Shown one piece after another: positions 46,520-58,084 of a stretch of DNA of 64,000 nt (its first letter is position 1; each line of letters opens with the position of its first letter). The translations under genes and the position numbers were made by a program. Below the pieces are notes generated by a model, which was not told the origin of the DNA, did no database searches, and worked only from the letters and a program-made list of their open reading frames with translations. This DNA comes from Arenicola marina (lineage: Eukaryota > Annelida > Polychaeta > Arenicolidae): positions 50,963,357 to 51,027,356 of the forward strand of contig OZ025250.1 of the NCBI GenBank assembly GCA_964019135.1. The letters run 5' to 3'.

Positions 46520-47857
46520 GGGGGAGGGGGGTACTTAATACAATACTGTGGTAAAGCTCTTTTGGGGCGTTTTACCGCTAAAGTCACATTCCAGGCAATA
46601 AAGCAGAAGTACTTCTGGCCTGGTATGTACGCCGACGTTCAGCGGTACGTCACCTCATGCGACCGCTGTCAGAGGGCGAAACGCTACGAACACGGTCGTC
46701 CGGCACCGCTAGTGCCCATGCCCATAGCGGATGTCTTTGATCGATGGCACATGGACATATTGGGACCCCTGACCAAGACACCTGACGGATATCAATATAT
46801 TCTACTCATGGTAGATAGCTTTAGTCGATGGTGCGAAGCAATCCCCATAAAATCGCAGGAAGCTAATGTAGTGGCACAAGCACTGTATCGAGAGATTTTC
46901 ACACGATTTGGCGCCCCAAAGGTACTTATCAGTGACCAAGCTCAAAATTTTATGTCAAAGCTTGTGGCAGCACTTTGTGAAATGTTTAAAGTCAAACAGC
47001 ATCACACATCTTCTTATCACGCACAAACTAACTCCACATGTGAACGCAGAAACATCAGCATTGCCCAAGCACTCCGTGCATATTGTAAACCCAACCAGAC
47101 AGACTGGCCTGACATGTTACCGGGCATTCTCATGTCATACCGCATGACACCGTCCATCAGGAGCACTCAGTACAGCCCTTTCTTTCTTCTTTTTGGCAAA
47201 CATATGAATGTTCCATTCGACACCACAGTGACACCAAAAGGTCAACTACAACCAAATGTCCAAACACACATAACAAATCTTCAAAACAATCTCAAATTAG
47301 CCCGAGAACTTGCTGAAGAAAATATTAAACGAAGTCAAATGACTTACAAAACAGGATATGACAAAAACACGCAAACCCCCAAACGCCAAATAGGTGACAA
47401 GGTTCTCCTACATAACACAAAGGTGCCAACAGGTCTCTCGCGCAAGCTACACCCCACATGGGAGGGACCATACTACATTACTGAAATCGGTCCCAACTAC
47501 ACGTACAAGTTAGCTAGGTGTGATACACACAGATCACTGAGGTCACTCGTGCACAACAATCGACTGAAGCCATACGAGGACCCTCGCAACAGACAGTACA
47601 CGACTCCTGTGGACCCACCAGCAGTTGCTGAGCCACAGACTGACGCCGGCAATGATGGCAATGACAAGGACGAATGGTACGAGGTTGACAAGTTATTAAC
47701 ACACAAAAGACAAAATGGCAGGATCCTGTACAAAGTTAAATGGAGTGGCTACACCCAGACGACGTGGGAACCGGAAGAAAATATGCCCGAAGTAGCCATC
47801 TCTGCTTACAGAACACGCAAAAGGCGCAGACGACGCACAAAAGCAGTCCTGCACTAA
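46520..47857 (+). mobile_element. Ty3/gypsy integrase-chromodomain fossil
   Basis: One long frame covers a His/Cys zinc-binding segment, the integrase core and the C-terminal GPY/F-like region. It ends in a chromodomain (WYEVDKLL ... YKVKWSGYTQTTWEPEENMP) and an Arg-rich tail, the order of chromovirus-type Ty3/gypsy elements. The upstream parts (gag, protease, reverse transcriptase) are absent and no flanking LTR pair is recognised, so this is a truncated remnant. The integrase part itself looks little decayed and hence fairly young. Confidence 0.85.
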
Positions 47858-47859
47858 TA

Positions 47860-48600
47860 ATGCTCAAAAGCTAAAGACGCATAGGGACTTCCTAAATTAC
47901 CCAGTTAAACATTTATTTCATGTCACTTCCCGCTTAAGTAATAAACGCCACGTTCATATATTCCGTTTTGTTCATCGGATGGCCATCCACTTTCATTTTA
48001 TACGGAATATATGTTTGTTGTAATTTGTTGCTGTCATTTCATCGTTTCATTCATCTTTATCACCTCTCATCTCTGGGTGACAGTTGCGCAGCATCGTTAA
48101 GCTACACTGAGTAATGAGACTGACAGGGAGATCAGGAATATGTGTCTTGAACCCGAACCTCGTTTACCTATTGATCCAGATGCTATGGGTATATTTAAGC
48201 CCGTATGAAACAAGTGCCACTACGCGCCTATTAGATTAACTAGGGTGCTTCCTGACACTAAGGCAAACTTCGTTAGCATCAGACGTGTGTTTCAAAGTTG
48301 ATAGGGCTCCTGCACATACGATGGCCGGTGCAGTTCTTGTGGTGCGTGCATGTTTATGTGCCTGAAGGTCAAGGCCGTGTATGCACTGACGCCCGCCGCC
48401 CAGCAGCCAACCGCACGCTCAGGCAGACGCCTTTAGCCTGACGCCCGAGCCAGAGACACCGCACAGCAAGCGACTGCGCTAGCAGACGACAGCTAGCAGA
48501 CGACACACTGCATCTTTCTTAACGTTTAGCGGCGTGCTTCTACGCATTTTGTTTTCTTGGAGTTATTAGTGTACATATCTGTTCTAATATGTTTTGATAC
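47860..48600. other. 3' flank of the gypsy fossil
   Basis: It may contain the element's downstream end, but I cannot place an LTR boundary. A GC-rich patch at 48380-48490 has no coding similarity. Confidence 0.4.
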
Positions 48601-48604
48601 TTTT

Positions 48605-48800
48605 CTAATCCGCACACGTGAAATGTAACCGTAATCGCACATTCGAATGTATGGCCGTAATCGCACATTCGAATGTATAACTGTAATCGCGAACTTGAAT
48701 GTATAACCATAATCGCGAATTTGAATGTGTAACCGTGACGGCTAATTCGTATATGTAACCATAATTGTGCATTCGCATGTACAACCTGAAGCGTGAATTC
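48605..48800. repeat. 26-bp tandem repeat, about 7 units
   Basis: Units are close to GTAATCGCACATTCGAATGT, progressively diverging to the right. Confidence 0.8.
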
Positions 48801-50326
48801 GTCTGTCTAACCTAATGTATATATATACGTTGCTTTGGTGTTTTCTAGCATTCGTTTTCTTAGTCATTCATCATTAGCCATGAATGAGCGATTAAGATTG
48901 TTATATACAACCTGTCCAATGAATATACACTTATACAGGTACATTTATGTCCGGATATTAATTTACAGTTTGGGGACCAAACTTTTTAAGCGCAGGGGAA
49001 GTTATCGTAGTGCACTTTCCCCTGTCAGGCCATGTAGTAGTGCGCCGGGAGCCAGCCCGCCAACCAAGCAGCGCACGCAGGCTCACGGGCGCAGCCCGCT
49101 TCACGATCACAGCCGTGAATGCCCACGGGCCACGCCCAGCCCTGCCTCGCCCGCTCACTGGCGTGATTTATGGTCCTTGTTCAAATTTACTAGGCGCGCA
49201 AATCCAGAATCCGTTCCGCTCACTGTGTGCTATACTTTAACATGGCGTGTGCTTCAAGGGTCAGCTCTTTGCTGTGATTAAGATTAGTCACAAGTCACTT
49301 AGTTACTTTGTTCTACTACAAATATTCCTGGAAGTTAAATCTCCGATATAAGCTATAGATTATGATATGAAGTATATGATTAATTCTGTTATGAGGTCCA
49401 CAAGGGGTTAGATCCAGTTGTTTTAGGAGGACCACCGACTGAAAAATGAACTTCCATTGATTTACTTAACGATCCTAAGTTATAGTATTCTTGCAAATGG
49501 TACATAACCATGTCACTAATTATCTTGCGAATTCTTACATTCCTGCTTTGCGTATTGATTATTTTATTACCACCTGAAGTCCACCATCTAACACAATAGT
49601 GGCCTGGAGCCTGTCGAGCCATAGCTCGGATCCAAGCTGCCTCACGGTGCTCACCATAACGTCCGCGCTTCCTGTACAAATAAGGGCAACCCCCGAGCAA
49701 CCGGCAGACGGTCCTGGAGAGAGGCTAGGGAAATGTGTATTGTATATACTTATATGTTCATTTAATAAAGAGCACGATTAATTCAGCCCACGGATGAGTG
49801 TTATCATTCTACTGACAAATTCCCCGACCACACTAGCCTTATAGGATTTTCATCAGTAGTTATTTTTAGCCTTGCACTGTTTACAATTGCTATACATGTC
49901 AAAGTTAAAGTAGCCACCCCACTACCCCCAATTGTTGGCCCTGAACTTAACTTTAATGTTTAATGTCATTCGTCATTTTATCTACCTGCTCTATTTATGA
50001 TTTGTGACATATGTTACCTGTTGTTGGAAACGTGTCATTCTGGTTTTGTTCTCACTCCATTATTTACCATGATATAATATACACTCACTCTCTTGTTAAA
50101 AATCATGTGCTCAATAGCTACACGCATGGTTGTTTAATCCCGAACTACTATATATGACAATATTAAAATATGGTACCCCACATTGTACTTCACATCTGAC
50201 ATATCAACGTTTGTATCCGCATTGTCGTACTGTTGTTTTGTGTTCGCTTGAATTTTACTTCATATACGCATATTGCAAGGGTGGCTCTAGTGCCAGCGAC
50301 CATCCGTTCTTAAAGCAATATATTCT
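48800..50326. other. spacer without recognised genes
   Basis: It contains a GC-rich patch (49010-49160), AATAAAG at 49763 and otherwise unassigned AT-rich sequence. Upstream exons of the kinase gene could be hidden here but I cannot support any. Confidence 0.35.
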
Positions 50327-50475
50327 GTAATTGTTTGTATTACCAACCTCTTCCCCATGTCAAGTGTTGTTTTACAGACTCTCAGAGATATAAAACATAT
50401 ATACATCATAGTTTTGAGATATTTTTAGTCTTGGTTCTAAAATGTAAAAAATCTAAATAGGCGCATTGCTTTAAC
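50327..50475 (+). repeat. dispersed repeat C, copy 3 (internally deleted)
   Basis: It keeps both ends of the family (ATTACCAACCTCTTCCCCATG; GAGATATTTTTAGTCTTG; GGCGCATTGCTT) but lacks about 190 central bases. Confidence 0.75.
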
Positions 50476-50788
50476 TAGAGTCTCCAGACCATGCGAATGG
50501 ATCTGTTGTTACTTGTCTTCTTTATGACATTTTTGATTTCTTATGTATTAACTTGGTTAAATAAACGATTATTGAGTTGTAAGGAGGATCGGATGATAGC
50601 GGGTTCCTTATCTTAATCAGTCTCCTGTGGCAAATTCATATTATTGGTTATTCGTTCTCTTTGACAACTAAATAACATTGAGTCTTGAATGTTGAATCTT
50701 AAATCATGTTATGTTTTGTCATGATATGCTATGTCTGATATTTTATGCCCTGACGTGTTTTCATGGCAGTGAATCGTTCTTTTTCCAG

Positions 50789-52229
50789 ATGCTGACCTTG
50801 AGAGATTTGCTCGAGAAATCGGGCGCTAAAATCCTGGCACGACGAGATGTGAAGGAAGGTCGGGAGATAGGGAGAGGAGGGTATGGAAGAATCCTCATGG
50901 GGACTCTGAAGGCTGGTGAGTGTTATCTCGGAGGAACACGAGTCAATTCATATAGACGGTCCTACGGCCTTGTAATAGACCGATCCACACACCGACACGA
51001 GCCCCACCCACGTTTGGGTCCTTTGTCCTTAATCGTGAGTATAAAATTGACAATCATATCTGATGGTAGGTACAAGTGAGAAGTAATTATCTCTGATACT
51101 GACAACAAAGTGACATGCGGCTTTGTTTGTCCGACTTGTCTGTCCGACATAACGCCCGTGGAATATCTTTTTCTACCACATGATTGGATAAAAACAACTG
51201 TGACGTCAGTAAATGATTGACAGCCTGGTTCGGTCTATCATCGGATCATTTAAGCAGCAGACACTAGACGTTGAAGTTAGCTATTGCATGAATTCTCCCC
51301 TGAACTCTCCCGCGTATGCACATGCGCTTACCCGAGTTGCGTCCCAAAGTTTTATCATCAATCTGTTTTACTGTACGTTATATTCAGATCATTCAAGGGT
51401 TGTGATCAAGCGGATGTTGGCCTCCAAATGGGATATCGCTCAAGTCAAGCTATTTTGTAAGGAGATCAAGCTCCTCAGCGAGATAACCCACCCCAATATT
51501 GTCCGTCTGAGGGGAGTGTGTCTCGAGCCTCTCAGTCCTGTTTTGGAATACCTGGAGTTCAATCTGGACGAAATGAGGTTTCCGGAGACGGAGGGTTCTC
51601 GAGAAGGCAGCACACTGGCCGAGCTGTTAAGTATTCTAGCAGAAGCAGACCTTGTTGAAGAAGTTGGAGTAAAGCGAGGAGTGCTTCACAAAGCAGCGGT
51701 TGACGTTGCGATGGGATTAGCTTTTCTTCACCACAACAACATTTGTCATAGAGACCTAAAGCCGGCTAACATTTTGGTGACGAATTCCAGGGATTTAGTT
51801 ACATGCAAGCTCGCGGACTTTGGTGAGGCCAGAGCGAACCACCTGCAAACCGCCTCCGTTGTGCATAGCGTTACAGAGCATGTACAACGCGGAACAAAGC
51901 TATTCTTCGCCCCAGAACAATTACTGAAAACCCTAGCGTCGGCAGATACACCAGCTTTGAAAAGAGTCGACATTTGGTGCTACGGCATGATCGTCTTTTG
52001 CCTACTTTCTCCTGATTTGGAGTCTCCATGGGAACGAGAACTTATAGGCCAGGCTAATCATGACAATGTGTTGAAGGCAATGACCGCCAATAAGTTGCCC
52101 AGAGGTTTGGACAAGTACAAGCACCTGCCGGGGCACACAGGTCTGGGAAGTGTCCACCAGATGTGTTGCCACTACGATCCTGCAAAACGGCCAGGGATCG
52201 ACGCACTGGTAGAGATGCTGACAAAGTAA
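50789..52229 (+). CDS. protein kinase, TKL-like, intact catalytic domain (2 exons seen)
   Basis: Exons 50789-50915 and 51388-52229 join in phase 1 to 322 codons. The kinase landmarks are in order: glycine loop EIGRGGYG, VVIK lysine, CKEIKLLSEI helix-C glutamate, HPNIVRLRG, CHRDLKPANIL catalytic loop, LADFGEA, FFAPE, VDIWCYGMIVF and AKRP near the end. All catalytic residues are present. HRDLKPAN points to Ser/Thr specificity, and the overall pattern is nearest to the tyrosine-kinase-like group (LRRK- or MAP3K-like). The exon starts right after a strong acceptor (TTTTTCCAG), so the ATG at 50789 may be internal and further N-terminal domains may lie upstream. The stop follows the domain directly. 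The intron carries a family A TIR element. Confidence 0.85.
50975..51241 (+). mobile_element. TIR element family A, copy 5
   Basis: Complete copy from AATAGACCGATCCACAC to GGTTCGGTCTAT, inserted in the kinase intron, with the conserved core and the TGTGACGTCAG block. Confidence 0.8.
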
Positions 52230-52274
52230 GGACTACCGATATCCCATTAACTATATTAAATTAATTGAATCCTC

Positions 52275-52670
52275 TTGCGTTACTGATCGCGTTACTGTTA
52301 CTGACGCGTTACTGATCGGTGGTCCGTCGGAGTGCTAAGAATCGGGGTAGGTCGGGGTGGTCTGGATCGGGGTGTGTCCGAGTGGTCCAAATTAGGGTTG
52401 GAGGGAGTGGTCCTAATTGAGGTAGGTCCGGGTCGAGGTAGGTTGGAGTGGTCCTGGTCGGTGTGTGTCAGAGTGATCCGGGTTGGGATAGGTCTGAGTG
52501 GTCCGGCAAGGGGTAGGTCGAAGCGGTCCGGGTAGGGGTAGGTCGAAGCGGTCTTGGTCGATGTAGGTCGGAGAAGCCAGGAGCGGGGTAGGTCTGAATG
52601 GTCCGGATAGAGGGAGTCAGAGTGGTTCGGGTCGGGGTAGGACGGAGAAGTCAAGGTCGGTGTGGTCCGG
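52275..52670. repeat. degenerate 22-24-bp GT-rich repeat
   Basis: Units vary around GGTAGGTCGGAGTGGTCCGG. The array starts about 50 bp after the kinase stop codon. A short related stretch lies after the SINE at 38870. Confidence 0.75.
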
Positions 52671-52689
52671 GGCGATTTTCGAGCCAAGT

Positions 52690-53370
52690 TCGAAGTGTTT
52701 CGAAGAGTGCTTCGACAATATAATGACGACAGCTGGATGGTTATGATGATAACAAAACAAAATCAGATTGAAACGAATGCGTGGATTTTGTGTCGTTATG
52801 GTACTGCCAACTCGTGTTAAGATTATCGCTATTTGCAACATTTATCTGATGCTCTTGTTGTTGTCCACAGCATATCGTTCAGCCGAATAAACACCGGAAG
52901 TTCTGCATCGCCAGCTGCTAGGGAACATGGTGAGAAAGAATCGACCAGCGTCAAGTCATAGATAGATATTCTTTTATTATAGTCACGTGCGAGAACACTG
53001 ACATACACACACAATTCATGAATGCACATTTTATCTTACCCAGTTCTGCAGAACTTATAAGGGACTTTAAATTTACCACAGGACTAGAACAACCATCAGA
53101 CGGCATTAGTATGTTAACATATAACGTAGTAAATGCAGTTAAATTAAACAAAGAAAACGAAAACATATGTGCACTTAACCAGTTATGTACAATGATATAA
53201 TACAATATATTATAATGATAAAGCAACAACAATATAAATCACAGTTGCGTGAACCGCTCCATTGTCAGTGTTTACACGTGTTAACTCGGGTCGGTAACAC
53301 ACACATTATGAGAACCGTCCCCTTATCCCTCCTATTGAAACGTCTTCAACATCTCACTGGAGCTGCTGTA
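52690..53370. other. spacer before the satellite
   Basis: No gene or repeat is recognised. Confidence 0.4.
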
Positions 53371-53373
53371 TAA

Positions 53374-56300
53374 GATGTCCAGTGTGTGGCTAACAGGATT
53401 AGGCAAGCTTAGGCACGATGTTCAGTGTGTGGCTAACAGGACTAGGCAAGCTTAGGCAGGATGTTCAGTGTGTGGCTAACAGGATTAGGTAAGCTTAGGC
53501 ACGATGTTCAGTGTGTGGCTAACAGGATTAGGCATGCTTGGGCAGGATGTTCAGTGTGTGGCTAACGGGATTAGGCAAGCTTAGGCAGGATGTTCAGTGT
53601 GTGGCTAACAGGATTAGGCAAGCTTAGGCAGGATGTTCAGTGTGTGGCTAACAGGATTAGACAAGCTTATGCAGGATGTTCAGTGTGTGGCTAACAAGAT
53701 TAGGCAAGCTTAGGCAGGATGTTCAGTGTGTGGCTAACAGGATTAGGCAAGCTTAGGCAGGATGTTCAGTTTGTGGCTAACAGGATTAGGCAAGCTTAGG
53801 CACGATGTTCAGTGTGTGGCTAACAGGATTAGGCAAGCTTAGGCAGGATGTTCAGTGTGTGGCTAACAGGATTAGGCAAGCTTAGGCACGATGTTCAGTG
53901 TGTGGCTAACAGGATTAGGCAAGCTTAGGCAGGATGTTCAGTGTGTGGCTAACAGGATTAGGCAAGCTTGGGCAGGATGTTCAGTGTGTGGCTAACAGGA
54001 TTAGGCAAGCTTAGGCAGGATGTTCAGTGTGTGGCTAACAGGATTAGGCAAACTTAGGCACGATGTTCAGTGTGTGGCTAACAGGATTAGGCAAGCTTAG
54101 GCACGATGTTCAGTGTGTGGCTAACAGGATTAGGCAAGCTTAGGCACGATGTTCAGTGTGTGGCTAACAGGATTAGGCAAGCTTGGGCAGGATGTTCAGT
54201 GTGTGGCTAACAGGATTAGGCAAGCTTAGGCAGGATGTTCAGTGTGTGGCTAACAGAATTAGGCAAGCTTAGGCAGGATGTTCAGTGTGTGGCTAACAGG
54301 ATTAGGCAAGCTTAGGCACGATGTTCAGTGTGTGGCTAACAGGATTAGGCAAACTTAAGCACGATGTTCTGTGTGTGGCTAACAGGATTAGGCAAGCTTA
54401 GGCACGATGTTCAGTGTGTGGCTAACAGGATTAGGCAAGCTTAGGCACGATGTTCAGTGTGTGGCTAACAGGATTAGGCAAGCTTGGGCAAGATGTTCAG
54501 TGTGTGGCTAACAGGATTAGGTAAGCTTAGGCAGGATGTTCAGTGTGTGGCTAACAGGATTAGGCAAGCTTAGGCAGGATGTTCAGTGTGTGGCTAACAG
54601 GATTAGGCAAGCTTAGGCAGGATGTTCAGTGTGTGGCTAACAGGATTAGGCAAGCTTAGGCAGGATGTTCAATGTGTGGCTAACAGGATTAGGCAAACTT
54701 AGGCAGGATGTTCAGTGTGTGGCTAACAGGATTAGGCAAGCTTAGAAACGATGTTCAGTGTGTGGCTAACAGGATTAGGCAAGCTTAGGCAGGATGTTCA
54801 GTGTGTGGCTAACAGGATTAGGCAAGCTTAGGCACGATGTTCAGTGTGTGGCTAACAGGATTAGGCAAGCTTAGGCAGGATGTTCAGTGTGTGGCTAACA
54901 GGATTAGGCAAGCTTAGGCACGATGTTCAGTGTGTGGCTAACAGGATTAGGCAAGCTTAGGCAGGATGTTCAATGTGTGGCTAACAGGATTAGGCAAGCT
55001 TAGGCAGGATGTTCAGTGTGTGGCTAACAGGATTAGGCAAGCTTAGGCACGATGTTCAATGTGTGGCTAACAGGATTAGGCAAGCTTAGGCAGGATGTTC
55101 AGTGTGTGGCTAACAGGATTAGGTAAGCTTAGGCAGGATGTTCAGTGTGTGGCTAACAGGATTAGGCAAACTTAGGCAGGATGTTCAGTGTGTGGCTAAC
55201 AGGATTAGGCAAGCTTAGAAACGATGTTCAGTGTGTGGCTAACAGGATTAGGCAAGCTTAGGCAGGATGTTCAGTGTGTGGCTAACAGGATTAGGCAAGC
55301 TTAGGCACGATGTTCAGTGTGTGGCTAACAGGATTAGGCAAGCTTAGGCACGATGTTCAGTGTGTGGCTAACAGGATTAGGCAAGCTTGGGCAGGATGTT
55401 CAGTGTGTGGCTAACAGGATTAGGCAAGCTTAGGCAGGATGTTCAGTGTGTGGCTAACAGGATTAGGCAAGCTTAGGCACGATGTTCAGTGTGTGGCTAA
55501 CAGGATTAGGCAAGCTTAGGCACGATGTTCAGTGTGTGGCTAACAGGATTAGGCAAACTTAAGCACGATGTTCAGTGTGTGGCTAACAGGATTAGGCAAG
55601 CTTAGGCAGGATGTTCAGTGTGTGGCTAACAGGATTAGGCAAGCTTAGGCACGATGTTCAGTGTGTGGCTAACAGGATTAGGCAAGCTTGGGCAAGATGT
55701 TCAGTGTGTGGCTAACAGGATTAGGTAAGCTTGGGCAGGATGTTCAGTGTGTGGCTAACAGGATTAGGCAAGCTTAGGCAGGATGTTCAGTGTGTGGCTA
55801 ACAGGATTAGGCAAGCTTAGGCACGATGTTCAGTGTGTGGCTAACAGGATTAGGCAAGCTTAGGCAGGATGTTCAATGTGTGGCTAACAGGATTAGGCAA
55901 ACTTAGGCAGGATGTTCAGTGTGTGGCTAACAGGATTAGGCAAGCTTAGAAACGATGTTCAGTGTGTGGCTAACAGGATTAGGCAAGCTTAGGCAGGATG
56001 TTCAGTGTGTGGCTAACAGGATTAGGCAAGCTTAGGCACGATGTTCAGTGTGTGGCTAACAGGATTAGGCAAGCTTAGGCAGGATGTTCAGTGTGTGGCT
56101 AACAGGATTAGGCAAGCTTAGGCACGATGTTCAGTGTGTGGCTAACAGGATTAGGCAAGCTTAGGCAGGATGTTCAATGTGTGGCTAACAGGATTAGGCA
56201 AGCTTAGGCAGGATGTTCAGTGTGTGGCTAACAGGATTAGGCAAGCTTAGGCACGATGTTCAATGTGTGGCTAACAGGATTAGGCAAGCTTAGGCAGGAT

Positions 56301-57036
56301 GTTCAGTGTGTGGCTAACAGGATTAGGTAAGCTTAGGCAGGATGTTCAGTGTGTGGCTAACAGGATTAGGCAAACTTAGGCAGGATGTTCAGTGTGTGGC
56401 TAACAGGATTAGGCAAGCTTAGAAACGATGTTCAGTGTGTGGCTAACAGGATTAGGCAAGCTTAGGCAGGATGTTCAGTGTGTGGCTAACAGGATTAGGC
56501 AAGCTTAGGCACGATGTTCAGTGTGTGGCTAACAGGATTAGGCAAGCTTAGGCAGGATGTTCAATGTGTGGCTAACAGGACTAGGCAAACTTAGGCAGGA
56601 TGTTCAGTGTGTGGCTAACAGGATTAGGCAAGCTTAGAAACGATGATCAGTGTGTGGCTAACAGGATTAGGCAAGCTTAGGCAGGATGTTCAGTGTGTGG
56701 CTAACAGGATTAGGCAAGCTTAGGCAGGATGTTCAGTGTGTGGCTAACAGGATTAGGCAAGCTTAGGCAGGATGTTCAGTGTGTGGCTAACAGGATTAGG
56801 CAAGCTTAGGCAGGATGTTCAGTGTGTGGCTTACAGGATTAGGCAAGCTTAGGCAGGATGTTCAGTGTGTGGCTAACAAGATTAGGCAAGCTTAGGCAGG
56901 CAGGATGTTCAGTGTGTGGCTAACAGGATTAGGCAAGCTTAGGCAGGATGTTCAGTGTGTGGCTAACAGGATTAGGCAAGCTTAGGCACGATGTTCAGTG
57001 TGTGGCTAACAGGAGTAGGCAAGCTTATGCAGGATT
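53374..57036. repeat. 43-bp satellite, about 85 units with higher-order structure
   Basis: The unit is GATGTTCAGTGTGTGGCTAA followed by CAGGATTAGGCAAGCTTAGG and CAC or CAG. Most units keep a HindIII site. Diagnostic variants (AGAAACG at 54744, 55217, 55948, 56421 and 56636) are spaced by exact multiples of 43: 11, 17, 11 and 5 units. This shows segmental duplication of blocks of about 11 units. One unit near 56895 has a 4-base insertion. Confidence 0.95.
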
Positions 57037-57114
57037 GTCATCTTATTGAACATAACATACATTGATAAAGCCTATTTTCACCCGTCAGGTGATAACGCTG
57101 ATAGCGCACATGGT

Positions 57115-57230
57115 GAAGCAGGGAGAACGCTCAACGCTGCGGACAGCCTTCGAGTCGGGGACGTGCTGGCAAAATCCAAACAAGTTCCGGTTTACGCGGA
57201 AAAGATGCTGAAAGCTGCAGATTACCATTG
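57115..57230 (+). repeat. diverged copy of the 19.1-kb 72-bp unit
   Basis: AACGCTGCGGACAGCCTTCG and GGGGACGTGCTGG, then GTTCCGGTTTACGCGG, follow the order of units at 19134-19425. Confidence 0.65.
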
Positions 57231-57249
57231 GGTAACTATCACTTATGTG

Positions 57250-57440
57250 ACTGTACGTCCGGCCACACTGTATGTCAGGTTACACTGTGCGTCCGTCCAC
57301 ATTGGACGTCCGCCCACACTGTACGTCCGTCTACACTATACGTCCGCCCAGACTGTACGTCCGCCCAGACTGTACGTCCACCCACACTGTACGTCCACCC
57401 GCACTGTATGTCCGTCCACGCTGTATGTCCGTCCACACCA
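57250..57440. repeat. 17-18-bp tandem repeat, about 11 units
   Basis: Units are close to CACACTGTACGTCCGCC. The array runs directly into the SINE copy at 57440. Confidence 0.85.
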
Positions 57441-57650
57441 TCTGGTCACCTGAGAGCCTAACGGCACGTGGATCGATGTTTCGATCCCCGCTGTGGCCAT
57501 GTCTGTGTGGTCGCAGGATAAAGATCCCATGGTTTACTTCGCAAAGAGTAGGGGTTTACCCCCGGGGACATGGCTCCACTCTCCCTTCCTTCTCCCATTG
57601 ACGCGATATGACCAAAAGTGGTTAAAGCGTCCTGAATATACAGACAACTT
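57440..57650 (+). mobile_element. tRNA-derived SINE, copy 5 (head truncated)
   Basis: It starts at CACCTGAGAGCCTAACGGCA, within the tRNA-like region, and continues with the B box and full body to CGTCCTGAATATACA. The A-box half is missing where the minisatellite begins. Confidence 0.8.
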
Positions 57651-57654
57651 AAAA

Positions 57655-58084
57655 GAACCGGACATGACCGATGTGAAAATTTGATTGACATTCGGCGTAG
57701 CAGGTCCGGAAGAGCTCGAGTTTAACGGTATCAACGTGTATGGCATATCGATATTTGTTGTTTACACTATTTGCACACGCCAGTCATTGAAGTTAAACTA
57801 ATAGGATAAACATCTTTTGTATTCACAGACTGCAGTCCGCCGTGAGTCGATGTTTATTTCAGTCTTCAAGTCGTCATAAAACTTGGTAGACATTTGTAGA
57901 AATGGACAACACCAAATATGGCACGTGCAGCCTAGACCTTGACGTCTGACACACAACTCTCCGCCAGGGTCGGCCCGCTCAAGTTTACTGAGCTCCGTGA
58001 TTGACCCCCCCCCATCCTCCGCGACCCGACCCCATTGTCACATCAGATTAAGTTTAGCTGTCACTGTTATGTTTGTCGTTGTAG
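57655..58084. other. upstream of the propeller exon
   Basis: No repeat is recognised. Earlier exons of the propeller gene should lie upstream, but none can be called with confidence. Confidence 0.4.

Noticed and set aside
48835-49830. Possible LTR downstream of the gypsy fossil (TATA-like run and AATAAAG)
   Set aside because: No TG/CA borders, no matching upstream copy and no polypurine tract could be placed.
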